Below are positions 9,584 to 18,364 of a stretch of 64,000 nt of DNA, piece by piece. Positions within the stretch are counted from its first letter, which is position 1, and each line of letters begins with the position of its first letter. The notes below the pieces were generated by a model, which made no database searches, was not told where the DNA came from, and saw only the letters and a program-made list of their open reading frames with translations. The DNA lies in assembly GCF_009765825.1 (NCBI RefSeq), contig NZ_LMUR01000015.1, forward strand, positions 693,628-757,627, given 5' to 3'. Both the position numbers and the translations under genes were made by a program. Origin of the DNA: Granulicella sp. L60 (GTDB lineage: Bacteria; Acidobacteriota; Terriglobia; Terriglobales; Acidobacteriaceae).

Positions 9584-9776
9584 GGATGGATAAGTACCTC
9601 CTCCATGGCGTAAACCCGTTGATCCGAGGAGTTCAATATTCGTGCGCAATAGTGGAAGGCGAGGCATTGGGTTGCGAAGAATAAGGCAGCCGCAGCCGAA
9701 TAGGCGAACGCATGAAATCGCGGATAAGTAAGTCGGGAGGATCTTCGGCTATCGCTGAGGGTCTTCCGATTTGCTC

Positions 9777-9807
9777 ATTTCTGCATATGTTTTGTCTATT
9801 TCTGCAT
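9777..9807. repeat. Two direct 10-bp repeats upstream of the stress-protein gene
   Basis: ATTTCTGCAT occurs at 9777-9786 and again at 9798-9807, 21 bases apart, i.e. two helical turns on the same DNA face. The pair lies 74-104 bases upstream of the universal stress protein start, where an activator site would be expected. No known consensus is recognised. Confidence 0.35.
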
Positions 9808-9880
9808 TAGTCTCAATCCAAGGAATCTCGCGTCTTTATGCATCTGAGTAGCTCTTTTCATACTGATACCCTAACCTACG

Positions 9881-10723
9881 ATGAAAAGCATCCGTCGTAT
9901 TCTTTTCCCCGTCGACTTTGGCGCACGTTGTATTGCCGCCGCGGATCAAGTCACAATTTGGGCTAATCAATTCATGGCTGAGGTCGTGACGTTGTACGTC
10001 GTCGATCCACGTGATTTTAGTAACGATCCCGACCGCTATGCAGATGATTTCTTCGAGGCGAGACCTAATCTCGAAAAACGAGCCCAGGACGATCTTGAGT
10101 TTTTTTGTAACCAATATCTTAAGAACCTTACCGTTTGGAGAATCGTCAGTTCGGGCGATACCGCATCGCAAATTTCATCCTATGCGGAGTCTGAGAAGAC
10201 AGATTTGGTGATGCTTCCGCGAGATCACCAGAACATCGGGTCGAGATTCATCGGCGATTCGATTACTGGAAAAGTCCTGGAGACCTGCTCTATCGCCGTC
10301 TGGACCTCCGAACACGTGAAGAGCCAGAGGGCAGAAGTCCCAAAACAGATCCTATGTGCTTTGCACATAGGCGACGAACTTTCGCTCGATGCCGAAAACG
10401 AGCGGCTGTTGGAGACTGTCAATTCTGTCGCGAGTTGTTTTGGAGCCGAAGTGACATGCCTCTATATCGGCGACGGGAATGCCACTTCGCTACCGGCAAT
10501 AGCCAACAGACTCGCTGGCGTTCGGCACAAGATCCAGGCGATCGGTAGCCTGGAGACCACATCAGGGAGCGTTGGGTCTGGAATACAGAAATCAGCCAGC
10601 GAGCATCAGGCGGATTTGATCATGGTTGGAAGATCGCGCCCCGGGACATTGTCATATGGGGCTCAGGCATCGGTTCTAAAGATTGATCACCGGGCAGAGT
10701 GCCCCGTGTTGAGTATCTTCTGA
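9881..10723 (+). CDS. Tandem-domain universal stress protein (UspA family)
   Basis: This 280-aa protein holds two Usp domains. The first begins IRRILFPVDFGARC with DLVMLPRDHQNIG near residue 115. The second starts around residue 150 (KQILCALHIGDE) and ends ADLIMVGRSRPGTLSYG ... CPVLSIF. The nucleotide-binding glycine motif G-x2-G-x9-G(S/T) is recognisable only loosely, so ATP binding is uncertain. Such proteins are cytoplasmic and are induced by starvation, hypoxia or oxidative stress. The gene seems to be transcribed alone: a hairpin follows its stop, and a divergent gene lies upstream with a repeat-containing intergenic region. Confidence 0.85.
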   Translation: MKSIRRILFPVDFGARCIAAADQVTIWANQFMAEVVTLYVVDPRDFSNDPDRYADDFFEARPNLEKRAQDDLEFFCNQYLKNLTVWRIVSSGDTASQISSYAESEKTDLVMLPRDHQNIGSRFIGDSITGKVLETCSIAVWTSEHVKSQRAEVPKQILCALHIGDELSLDAENERLLETVNSVASCFGAEVTCLYIGDGNATSLPAIANRLAGVRHKIQAIGSLETTSGSVGSGIQKSASEHQADLIMVGRSRPGTLSYGAQASVLKIDHRAECPVLSIF

Positions 10724-10730
10724 AACCTTC

Positions 10731-10757
10731 GGCGAACCGAGCCTTTGTCGGTTGGCC
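10731..10757 (+). terminator. Hairpin after the universal stress protein gene
   Basis: GGCGAACCGA and TCGGTTGGCC form a 10-bp stem with one mismatch and a 7-base loop, starting 8 bases after the stop. It is followed by GTGGGTTT, only a weak T-tract, so it is a likely but not canonical terminator. Confidence 0.45.
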
Positions 10758-10980
10758 GTGGGTTTACGCTGCTGTGTGAAGAAGTAGAGTTTGGCCTGCA
10801 TACCTTTCGGTGTCGGTCGGCTCAGTCAGCCAGTGCGATATGCCAACTCGCCACGCTATGCCCCATGGGTACTCATAGCTTTCAACGAGTGCATTGGATT
10901 TTGGCGTAAGCTCATGATACTAAGCGGCTCCCTAAGCGGGAAGTCTTCCGTCGTCTCACGTTCTCGAAGGGAAGTTATCA

Positions 10981-12228
10981 ATGAACCTGCGCTCGATTGG
11001 CCTGTTTCTCTTGTTGTCTGCCATGCCCGCTGTCGCTCAGGTTTCGACCGGCATCGATGTTCTGGAGCAGCAGAATTTTGCGCCGCTTAAAGAGATTGCA
11101 GCGAAACATGGTGGACATCTGCGGCTTGGAGTGCTGACGAATCCGGTCGGAATTGATGCTCATGAGAGGAGGACGATCGATGTCTTGCGCAAAGACGCCG
11201 CCGCCGCGATTTCTGGTCTGAGCGTCAACGTCATCTTTACTCCGGAGCACGGGATTAAGGCCGCTGTTGATAAGTTTGATATCGATAACGGCACGGATAT
11301 CGACAGCGGCTTGCCTATTGTGAGCATCTCCGGCTCTACTCCGGCCCAAAAGCGTCCCTCTGCTCAGCAGCTTAGCGGTCTCGATGCAGTTGTGATCGAT
11401 CTGCAGGATGTGGGCGCGCGCTACTGGACCTTTCAAGTACTCATGGGATATTTTCTGGAAGCATCTGCAGCGAACCACGTAGACATAGTCGTCCTGGACA
11501 GACCAAATCCGATCAATGGTGTGGCCGTGCAAGGCCCACTGGCCACGCCAGGGCGTGAGGATTACACCTGTTACTACGCCGAGCCGCTGCGTCCCGGAAT
11601 GACCATGGGAGAGTTGGCCGAACTCTTCAACGGAGAAAAACATCTCGGCGCGCAATTGACCGTTGTGAAGATGACAGGCTGGCACAGAATGGATTGGTAC
11701 GACGATACCGGTCTGCTTTGGGTGAATCCGTCACCGAACATTCGCAGCCTCACGCAGCAAATGGTGTATCCGGGAATCGGGGTGATTGAGGGCACCAACG
11801 TCAACGTGAAAGGTCCGGTCGAGCCTCCCTTCGTACGTTTTGGTGCGCCGTGGATTGTTGCCTCCCAACTCGCGGCTTATCTGAATGCTCGCAAAATTCC
11901 CGGTGTGAGTTTCATGGCCATCTCGTACACCCCGCCGAGCGGCGAAGAGCCCTATCCCTACCGTGGAAAACGAGTGGAGGGCGTCGAAATCATCGTCAAC
12001 GATCGCAATGTGCTGGACGCACCGGAGCTTGGCATCGAGGCTGCATTCGCCCTTTGGAAGCTCTATCCAAACCGCTTTCAAGTCGACAAAGTTGATCGCC
12101 TGTTGGTGAACCATAGGGTCTTGGACCAGATAAAAGCTGGCGAAGACCCGCGTAGAATCGCGGCGGGATGGCAATCTGAGCTGGAAGCTTTCAAGAAAGT
12201 GCGAGAGAAATATCTACTCTATAAGTAA
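10981..12228 (+). CDS. namZ: DUF1343 exo-beta-N-acetylmuramidase (NamZ/GH171-like), secreted
   Basis: This 415-aa protein begins with a signal peptide ending around AMPAVAQ (residue 20), so it is exported. Family features include LGVLTNPVGID, FTPEHGIKA, IDLQDVGARYWTF and LDRPNPINGVAVQGP, which mark DUF1343. Characterised members (NamZ) remove N-acetylmuramic acid from the non-reducing ends of peptidoglycan fragments and define glycoside hydrolase family 171. The likely role here is cell-wall recycling or scavenging of muropeptides in the periplasm. The start has GAAGGGAAG 5 bases upstream. There is a 280-base gap to the next gene, with no obvious operon partner for MurNAc catabolism nearby. 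Confidence 0.82.
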   Translation: MNLRSIGLFLLLSAMPAVAQVSTGIDVLEQQNFAPLKEIAAKHGGHLRLGVLTNPVGIDAHERRTIDVLRKDAAAAISGLSVNVIFTPEHGIKAAVDKFDIDNGTDIDSGLPIVSISGSTPAQKRPSAQQLSGLDAVVIDLQDVGARYWTFQVLMGYFLEASAANHVDIVVLDRPNPINGVAVQGPLATPGREDYTCYYAEPLRPGMTMGELAELFNGEKHLGAQLTVVKMTGWHRMDWYDDTGLLWVNPSPNIRSLTQQMVYPGIGVIEGTNVNVKGPVEPPFVRFGAPWIVASQLAAYLNARKIPGVSFMAISYTPPSGEEPYPYRGKRVEGVEIIVNDRNVLDAPELGIEAAFALWKLYPNRFQVDKVDRLLVNHRVLDQIKAGEDPRRIAAGWQSELEAFKKVREKYLLYK

Positions 12229-12508
12229 CTCGCTTATCCGCGAATTGAGCTGCCGGTCCCGACTCCAAGCTTCTTGGTTGCACATTTCTATGGCGTCCCT
12301 TCCCAACTTATTGAGTTGCGGCGGTACGACATAGTTTTGGCGCTGGAGAATACACCCAACTCAAATGCTTCGCGGTGGAGATCACGCGGGCAGAACAATA
12401 CTGCTGGGCGTCGCCAAGAAAATTCAACCCAGACACATGCCAACGCGTCTGATAGATACACGGCTGATCTCGACCAGCTGTGATCTCATGCTGGGGACTG
12501 GAAGCACG

Positions 12509-13072
12509 ATGCCAACTTTTTCAGATCACTTTTCTACTGCACTCCCTTATGATCGATATCTCGCAAACGGCACAGAGGAACAGCAACGGCGCTGGATGCA
12601 GGTCTACGACATTGCGCAACTCGATGCCACGCAGCAGCAGTTGGTAGCGGGTTTCCAGCGGGAGATGAAGATCCTGATCCATAGCGGTATTTGGTGCGGA
12701 GATTGTGTCGAGCAATGTCCCTTGATTCAGCGAATCGCCGAGGCTAATTCTGCGAAGATCGATTTACGGTTTGTCGAACGTCAGATGAGCAGGGAACTCG
12801 CGGAGGAGTTGCGAATCAACGGCGGAAGCCGAGTACCCGTCGTCCAATTCTTCTCTGAAGATGGATTATGGTGTGCCACGACTGGGGATCGGACGCTCAA
12901 TCGCTACCGTGCCCTCGCTTTGAAGCGGCTTGGCCCAAGCTGTCCCACAGGTATTCTTCCACCCGAGAAGAGTGAGGTGGAGGCTACGCTCGCCGACTGG
13001 CTCAACGAAGTAGAACGCGTGCAATTGATGCTGCGGCTTACCCCGAGACTTCGGGAAAAGTATCAGGATTAA
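12509..13072 (+). CDS. Thioredoxin-family protein
   Basis: The protein has 187 aa when started at 12509 (MPTFSDHFSTALPYDRYL). A WCGDC active site (C63/C66) follows the strand MKILIHSGI, and a cis-proline motif SRVPVVQFF follows around residue 110, so it has a thioredoxin fold. No signal peptide is visible, suggesting a cytoplasmic thiol oxidoreductase. The sequence CVEQCPLIQRIAEAN adds a third cysteine after the CxxC. The C-terminal region, with an arginine-rich helix (MLRLTPRLREKYQD), is typical of a common thioredoxin-like family of unknown partner. An upstream in-frame ATG at 12488 is possible. Confidence 0.82.
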   Translation: MPTFSDHFSTALPYDRYLANGTEEQQRRWMQVYDIAQLDATQQQLVAGFQREMKILIHSGIWCGDCVEQCPLIQRIAEANSAKIDLRFVERQMSRELAEELRINGGSRVPVVQFFSEDGLWCATTGDRTLNRYRALALKRLGPSCPTGILPPEKSEVEATLADWLNEVERVQLMLRLTPRLREKYQD

Positions 13073-13154
13073 GAAGCATGACGGCTCATGGTGGTGCGGC
13101 GCCTGCATGTCGTTGCCGGCAGCTTTGTCTGAGTTTCGAGGTTAGAATCAGCCT

Positions 13155-13526
13155 ATGAAATCAGGTGAAGCTCTCGGACGAGCCTTTTGGATATGTGCTG
13201 GGTTCACGCTCTTCAGTGCGATCGTGAGTGCGGGTTTTTCGCTCCTGTCACTCCGTATGGCTGGCGGACACCAATACGCACTCTATGCGGCTTCGCGCAG
13301 TGCGGCACTTCCTTTGGCGGTAATCTATGCGATGGCGCTCCGGTCAAATGGCGGTGTGGCAACGCTTGCCGTTACGATGACCCTGGTGCAATTATTTGAC
13401 GGTTTTATCGGGTTCCAGCTTCATGATCCTGGCCGGGCATACGGGCCCCTTGCGTTTGCCGCGATTAACTTCGGGCTGTTCGTATGGATGAAACGTACTG
13501 CGTCGGCTCAAAACTCATGGTTATAG
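13155..13526 (+). CDS. Small four-helix membrane protein
   Basis: This 123-aa protein is mostly hydrophobic with about four predicted membrane helices: AFWICAGFTLFSAIVSAGF, residues about 44-62 (ALYAASRSAALPLAVIYAM), residues about 67-87, and PLAFAAINFGLFVWM. I do not recognise a family with certainty. It begins 82 bases after the thioredoxin stop on the same strand and may be expressed with it. Confidence 0.65.
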   Translation: MKSGEALGRAFWICAGFTLFSAIVSAGFSLLSLRMAGGHQYALYAASRSAALPLAVIYAMALRSNGGVATLAVTMTLVQLFDGFIGFQLHDPGRAYGPLAFAAINFGLFVWMKRTASAQNSWL

Positions 13527-13572
13527 CAGGCCATCTGAGATCGCAGGCTCCACGGCGTCCGTAGTAGGGCCG

Positions 13573-13618
13573 AACACTATCAGCGGTGATTAAGAAACAC
13601 TATCAGCGGTAATTAAGA
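13573..13618. repeat. Tandem 23-bp repeat, probable IS21-family end remnant
   Basis: Two head-to-tail copies (13573-13595 and 13596-13618) differ at one position (TGATTAAG versus TAATTAAG). The core CTATCAGCGGTNATTAAGAA followed by TTGACCC resembles, from memory, the multiple terminal repeats of IS21-family elements. No transposase gene accompanies it. The rest of the 320-base gap (13527-13846) holds only a 17-codon open frame starting at 13656 and the leader of the next gene. It looks like the scar of a lost element. Confidence 0.5.
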
Positions 13619-13846
13619 ATTGACCCGGTTCTTCGGGGCATGGTAGCGTCACAACATGACGTTTCCTCTGACCTATTGTTGTCGCTGCAACCAACCCTTC
13701 GTCGGTTGAGCCGCGACACACTCAGATTTTTCTGAAACGCCTTCTTAAGCTCATCCGAATTACTCCATCATCAGCCCATGTACCTGTAAACAAGCCGGCA
13801 CTTGTACCGGCGCTTGTTTGCGACGGTTCAGCTTTGGAGAAATTCC

Positions 13847-14788
13847 ATGCAACTTGCAACAGAGGAAGACCTTGGTCCTGAGACCAGCAGCCCGTCGGTG
13901 TCAGCCCGCGCCATCTTGAAAACGACTGAACAACTCGCCAGTATCGTCTCGCAGTTCGCGTCTTCGGATGGATGGATAGAAAAGGTGCGGTTACGGGCCG
14001 AAGGGCGCTGGTACGAGCGTCTGTATCACGGTCCGGACCACGACATTTGGGTGATCAGTTGGCTGCCAGGGCAATCCACTGGCTTCCACGACCACGGTGA
14101 GTCGTCCGGAGCTTTCGTCGTAGCGACCGGGATCCTGGAGGAACTGCGTGAAGGTGGGCGGACAGTCGCAATACATCCGGGCGAGCCGCGGGCATTCGGT
14201 CCTGATTACACACACGATGTCCGTAACTTCTCCGTCGCGCCGGCCATCAGCATTCATGCATATTCGCCTCCTCTCAGCGAGATGAACGAGTACGAACTCG
14301 ATGGGGATCAACTGGTCCCGCGGGGACGCCCGTCTCGGCAGACTGAGACGCACGACCAGGAGTGGCCCGTGAAGGGTGGGAACTCAGCAGAGCGGCCCGG
14401 TGGCCGGAGCATTGAGCAGGTACTTTTAGCGGCCCGCGCCCGACTGCGTCGGCTGTCTCCGATTGAGGCCTATGAGGCGACGGGCGAGACAGAGGCGATC
14501 TTTGTCGATATTCGTCCCGAGGGCCAGCGCACAACAGAGGGTCGTATTCCTGGGGCGGTGATCGTTGAGCGCAACGTGCTCGAGTGGCGGTTTGATCCAG
14601 CCTCCAGCGCGCGCCTACCGATCGCGGCAAATCATGACGTTCAGATCATCGTGTTTTGTTCGGAAGGCTATACCTCAAGCCTCGCGGCGGCTGCTTTGCA
14701 GGATCTCGGGCTCTGGCGGGCGACGGATATGGTGGGGGGATTCCATGCCTGGCGAGCGTTGGGTTTGCCAATTGTTTCGCCAGATTAA
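13847..14788 (+). CDS. Cysteine dioxygenase-like cupin fused to a rhodanese domain
   Basis: This 313-aa protein has two domains. Residues 1-150 form a cysteine-dioxygenase-type cupin: WLPGQSTGFHDHGESSGAF supplies iron ligands H81 and H83, and YTHDVRN supplies H123. Residues about 195-313 form a rhodanese domain (IFVDIRPEGQ, then FCSEGYTSS with active-site C271, then GGFHAWRALGLP). The first domain should oxidise a thiol such as cysteine to a sulfinate using O2. The second should bind or transfer sulfane sulfur. The start at 13847 is preceded by GGAGA. CDO and rhodanese genes are neighbours in other bacteria; here one polypeptide carries both. Cytoplasmic. Confidence 0.85.
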   Translation: MQLATEEDLGPETSSPSVSARAILKTTEQLASIVSQFASSDGWIEKVRLRAEGRWYERLYHGPDHDIWVISWLPGQSTGFHDHGESSGAFVVATGILEELREGGRTVAIHPGEPRAFGPDYTHDVRNFSVAPAISIHAYSPPLSEMNEYELDGDQLVPRGRPSRQTETHDQEWPVKGGNSAERPGGRSIEQVLLAARARLRRLSPIEAYEATGETEAIFVDIRPEGQRTTEGRIPGAVIVERNVLEWRFDPASSARLPIAANHDVQIIVFCSEGYTSSLAAAALQDLGLWRATDMVGGFHAWRALGLPIVSPD

Positions 14789-15116
14789 CTTCCCGAGAGC
14801 TCTCTTGCTGATGGGCGCATGTTCGATAGGCCCGTATGTTGATTCATTGACGTGTTCAAATCCACATGAAACGCCCCCAAAAACTCAGCCAGAATGAGCT
14901 GTCAGTTGCGGGTCTTTTGAGCGCATGGACGACGCCTGTGTGTAACGGCGGAACCCTTCGCTGCAGAGGCTTGGTGAAACTATTCTCACTAAACGCGTTG
15001 TGCGCCGGCACGCGAATCCTTCCAGTTGTTGTTTCCTTATAATCGATTCCTTGGAAGTCATATTGCGAATGTAGCAATCGCTATCTTCGATAGGGATCGT
15101 TGGGTATTGAATACGG
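14789..15116. other. Intergenic gap (328 bases)
   Basis: No coding frame with convincing protein features is seen on either strand. A TATAAT hexamer at 15038-15043 could be the -10 box of the downstream regulator gene, but its -35 partner is poor. Confidence 0.4.
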
Positions 15117-18100
15117 ATGCTGGAATTTCCCCCATTTCGCCTGGACCTCGTCAATTGTTGTCTGCTACGCCGCGAATACAATGGTCGCGAATCGCGCATT
15201 CCTCTTGCGCCTAAGACATTTTCTGTCCTGAAATATCTCGTTGAAAACGCGAATCGTCTTGTCACACATCAGGAACTGCTGGACACCCTTTGGCCGAATA
15301 CATTTGTGGAACAAGGGGTACTGAGCGGATACATTCGAGATCTGCGAGCAGTGTTAGGCGACAGTCCCCGTAACCCTCGTTTCATCGAAACTGTGTCGCG
15401 CCGAGGATATCGCTTTATAGCTCAGATTCAGCAACAGAATATGGAGCGCGAGAACTTCGTAGCCTCGGCGTCTCCCAGGCTGGTTGGCCGAGAAGTCGTT
15501 TTATCGGTAGTTGAAGGGCGATTTCAATCTGTCCTTCAAGGACACCGGCAGATGGTCTTCATAACCGGGGAACCCGGCATTGGGAAGACCTCTGTATGTC
15601 TTCAGCTATTGGAGCAGTTCGCGGTGGCGAGTATTCCGCCTTATGTGGCATGGGGACAATGTATCGAGGGATACGGGGGAAGGGATCCATACTTCCCCAT
15701 GTTCCAGGCGATAGGGGGGCTTTGCCGGGAGGTTGGTGAGTCGGTAATCCAGACCATGATAGAAAAGGCTCCCACCTGCATCGTTCAGCTTCCCGAGCTT
15801 CTAACCCCACAGGAGCGGGAGGCAGTGCAACGTGACGTGATGGGTGCAACTCCGGGGCGCATGTTGCGGGAGGTTGTAGAAGCCCTGGAGGCGATCGCCG
15901 CAGATCGCCCGCTTGTTCTGTTTCTCGAAGACTTGCAGTGGGTGGATAATGCAACGGTCGATGTCATCTCCACGATTGCACGTGGTCGCCGTTCCACTCA
16001 ATTATTTGTCATGGCAACATATCGACCTCTCGATGCTTTTGTGACGAATAGCCCCATCCGGCGGGTGAAAGAGGATCTGGTTGTGCGCTCCCTTTGTATT
16101 GAAGTAGAACTAACTCCTCTTACCCATACAGACATCTCCAAATATCTTTTGTTCTCGGGCGCAGAGCACGGACTAAATCAAGCTTTAGCCGATGTTCTCT
16201 ATCGTCTTTCCGAAGGAAATCCCCTCTTTGTTGTTGCAGCGCTTGAGCATGCCCTCGAGCAAGGGGTGCTCGCTCGAGAGGGCAATCATTTAATGCTCAA
16301 GGGATCCTTATCCGAAATGGATCTCACGATACCGAAAAGCCTTCGCCCGCTTGCGGAAGCACAGATCAGTCAGCTTAGTAGCTTCGATCAGCAGATTCTG
16401 GAGGCAGCCAGCATCTCCGGTCCCGCGTTCTCTCCGTTTCTGATCGGTCCGGCCTGCGGAATCGATTGGCGCGAGGTCGATGACGTTTGCCATAGACTGG
16501 GCGACGGAAAACACATCATTCGACCAATCGAGCGCCTTGACTCCGTGGGCACAGCATTTCCAGCATATGGGTTTGTTCATCTTTTGTACTGGGAAGTCCT
16601 CTACCAGCGCCAGGCGCCTGGGCGCCGATCGGAGCGCCATCGCCTGATCGGCGAACAACTCGAACAATTTCACCATAATCGTCTCGATACAGTTGCCAGC
16701 GAACTCGCGTATCACTTTGAACATGCTTTCGACTGGAGCCGAACCGTTAACTATCTGACTCTGGCAGCGGAGGGCGCTCTGCAACGATATGCTCCGCGGG
16801 AGGCTCTCGACCTTCTTGAGCACGCTCTGACTTGTGTCACTCGACTTGCTGACCAAATAAGGCAGACAAAAGAAGTGGCAATACTTGCACGATTAGCCAG
16901 TCTCTATTTCGCGCTCTTTGATCCTCGTTGTATCGAAGCGCACGAGCAGCTTATTCAGAAGACGGCAGCCTATGGAATGATCGTACCGGAGATTCAGGCC
17001 TATCAGGGATTGGCCGCGTGTCTGGCGTGGGTGAGCTCAGAACGGTGCCTAAAGGCTATAGAGCGTGCCTTAGCTTTATCAGCTGAGGTCGACGATCCTG
17101 TAATTCAGACACAGATTCGATTCAACAGCTTATCTTTCCGTGCCTGGGCCGGCGATTGGACCAACAGTACTCTTGTTCATTTACGCGAGTCCTTCGAAGC
17201 CATCAATCGGCAGGATGATCGGCGACTGGCCACTCCACATTTAGTGGAATATGGCAGGATTCAATGGGCATGTTCGGAATACCGTGATGCGCGGCATTAC
17301 CTCACTTTGGGCATGAAACAGCTGGAGGAGCGTTCAGGCGAACAGAATCCTTTCCTCAGCTCCGCGTACCAGCAGGCTCAGTTCTTCTTACCGTCAAGTC
17401 TTCTCTTTCTCGGAGATCCAGGCGAAGGTTTGAGACAGGTGCATACCTTTATCGAGATGGCAGACAAAAACGGAGATACCTTTCCCGCCCAGGTTCTTCG
17501 TCTGAACCGGGCATGGATACATCTGAACCTGATGGACTTTTCAGGCGTCGTGAAGCAGTGTGATCTTTACGCTGATGACAAAGGCAATTTCGGCGACAGT
17601 TTCAAGTTTCTTTCGCGGAGCAGATTGATTCTGGTCGGTTCGGCTAAGGTTGGACTGAGACTTCATGAGGAAGCCCTCGATCTTCTCTTGCGGGCACGGA
17701 GCGAGATGGAAAACCAGACTGTCATGCTTGACTGGTACCTCCGTTTGCCTCTCCAATGTGCGCTTGCGGAGATGTGGCTTGAGCAGAAGGTGCTGGCGAA
17801 TGCGCGTGAGGAAGCGGATATGTTCCTCGGCACCGCGCTGTCGACCGCGGAGCGGACTTGGCAGGCTCTGGCCTGGGATATGGATGCCAGAATCTCGATT
17901 GCAGAAAACGACCGAAAGCGTGCCGAACGTTCGATTTCGATGGGCCTTGACCTAGTGAACGGGCATCAGCTGCCATTGGCAGCCTGGCGCGTCTACGCCA
18001 CCGCTTCTGTGCTTCACCGGTCTGATCATGCTCGGATGATGAGAGAAAATATCCTCCAAATTGCGAGTTCGTTCCCCGAGAGCCATCCTCTGCGTGCCGC

Positions 18101-18164
18101 ATTTCTTTCCTCGAGAGCTGTTTCTGCGGTCCTGCCCGAGAACGATATCGTGCGCCTTCTGTAG
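15117..18164 (+). CDS. Large regulator: winged helix, AAA ATPase and TPR-like repeats
   Basis: This 1015-aa protein starts with an OmpR/PhoB-type winged helix (residues 1-103; VTHQELLDTLWP and FIETVSRRGYRFIA). A NACHT/AAA-like ATPase follows with Walker A GEPGIGKT (151-158) and Walker B PLVLFLEDLQWVD (about 265-277). The C-terminal half, from about residue 520, is alpha-helical and TPR/MalT-like. There is no receiver domain. Such proteins probably sense a ligand or partner through the TPR part and activate transcription after ATP binding; this is inferred from MalT-like STAND regulators. Acidobacteria carry many of these. The downstream DUF4331/transporter genes are a possible but unproven target. 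Confidence 0.85.
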   Translation: MLEFPPFRLDLVNCCLLRREYNGRESRIPLAPKTFSVLKYLVENANRLVTHQELLDTLWPNTFVEQGVLSGYIRDLRAVLGDSPRNPRFIETVSRRGYRFIAQIQQQNMERENFVASASPRLVGREVVLSVVEGRFQSVLQGHRQMVFITGEPGIGKTSVCLQLLEQFAVASIPPYVAWGQCIEGYGGRDPYFPMFQAIGGLCREVGESVIQTMIEKAPTCIVQLPELLTPQEREAVQRDVMGATPGRMLREVVEALEAIAADRPLVLFLEDLQWVDNATVDVISTIARGRRSTQLFVMATYRPLDAFVTNSPIRRVKEDLVVRSLCIEVELTPLTHTDISKYLLFSGAEHGLNQALADVLYRLSEGNPLFVVAALEHALEQGVLAREGNHLMLKGSLSEMDLTIPKSLRPLAEAQISQLSSFDQQILEAASISGPAFSPFLIGPACGIDWREVDDVCHRLGDGKHIIRPIERLDSVGTAFPAYGFVHLLYWEVLYQRQAPGRRSERHRLIGEQLEQFHHNRLDTVASELAYHFEHAFDWSRTVNYLTLAAEGALQRYAPREALDLLEHALTCVTRLADQIRQTKEVAILARLASLYFALFDPRCIEAHEQLIQKTAAYGMIVPEIQAYQGLAACLAWVSSERCLKAIERALALSAEVDDPVIQTQIRFNSLSFRAWAGDWTNSTLVHLRESFEAINRQDDRRLATPHLVEYGRIQWACSEYRDARHYLTLGMKQLEERSGEQNPFLSSAYQQAQFFLPSSLLFLGDPGEGLRQVHTFIEMADKNGDTFPAQVLRLNRAWIHLNLMDFSGVVKQCDLYADDKGNFGDSFKFLSRSRLILVGSAKVGLRLHEEALDLLLRARSEMENQTVMLDWYLRLPLQCALAEMWLEQKVLANAREEADMFLGTALSTAERTWQALAWDMDARISIAENDRKRAERSISMGLDLVNGHQLPLAAWRVYATASVLHRSDHARMMRENILQIASSFPESHPLRAAFLSSRAVSAVLPENDIVRLL

Positions 18165-18364
18165 GGCTGAACGGTCGGCCGCCTGGTCAGCAGGCATTCT
18201 CCAGAGAATCTCCAGAACAAATTCACGAATTCGGAGGGCGCCTCCCTTTACCCTCTCTAAGGAAGTGCCCAGTACGCATACGAATTTCTTGCCTACCTGT
18301 TCACTGGCTGAACTAACGCTGTCTGTAAATCTCCGGAAAGTTAAACGAAGAGGTGGCCGCACCT

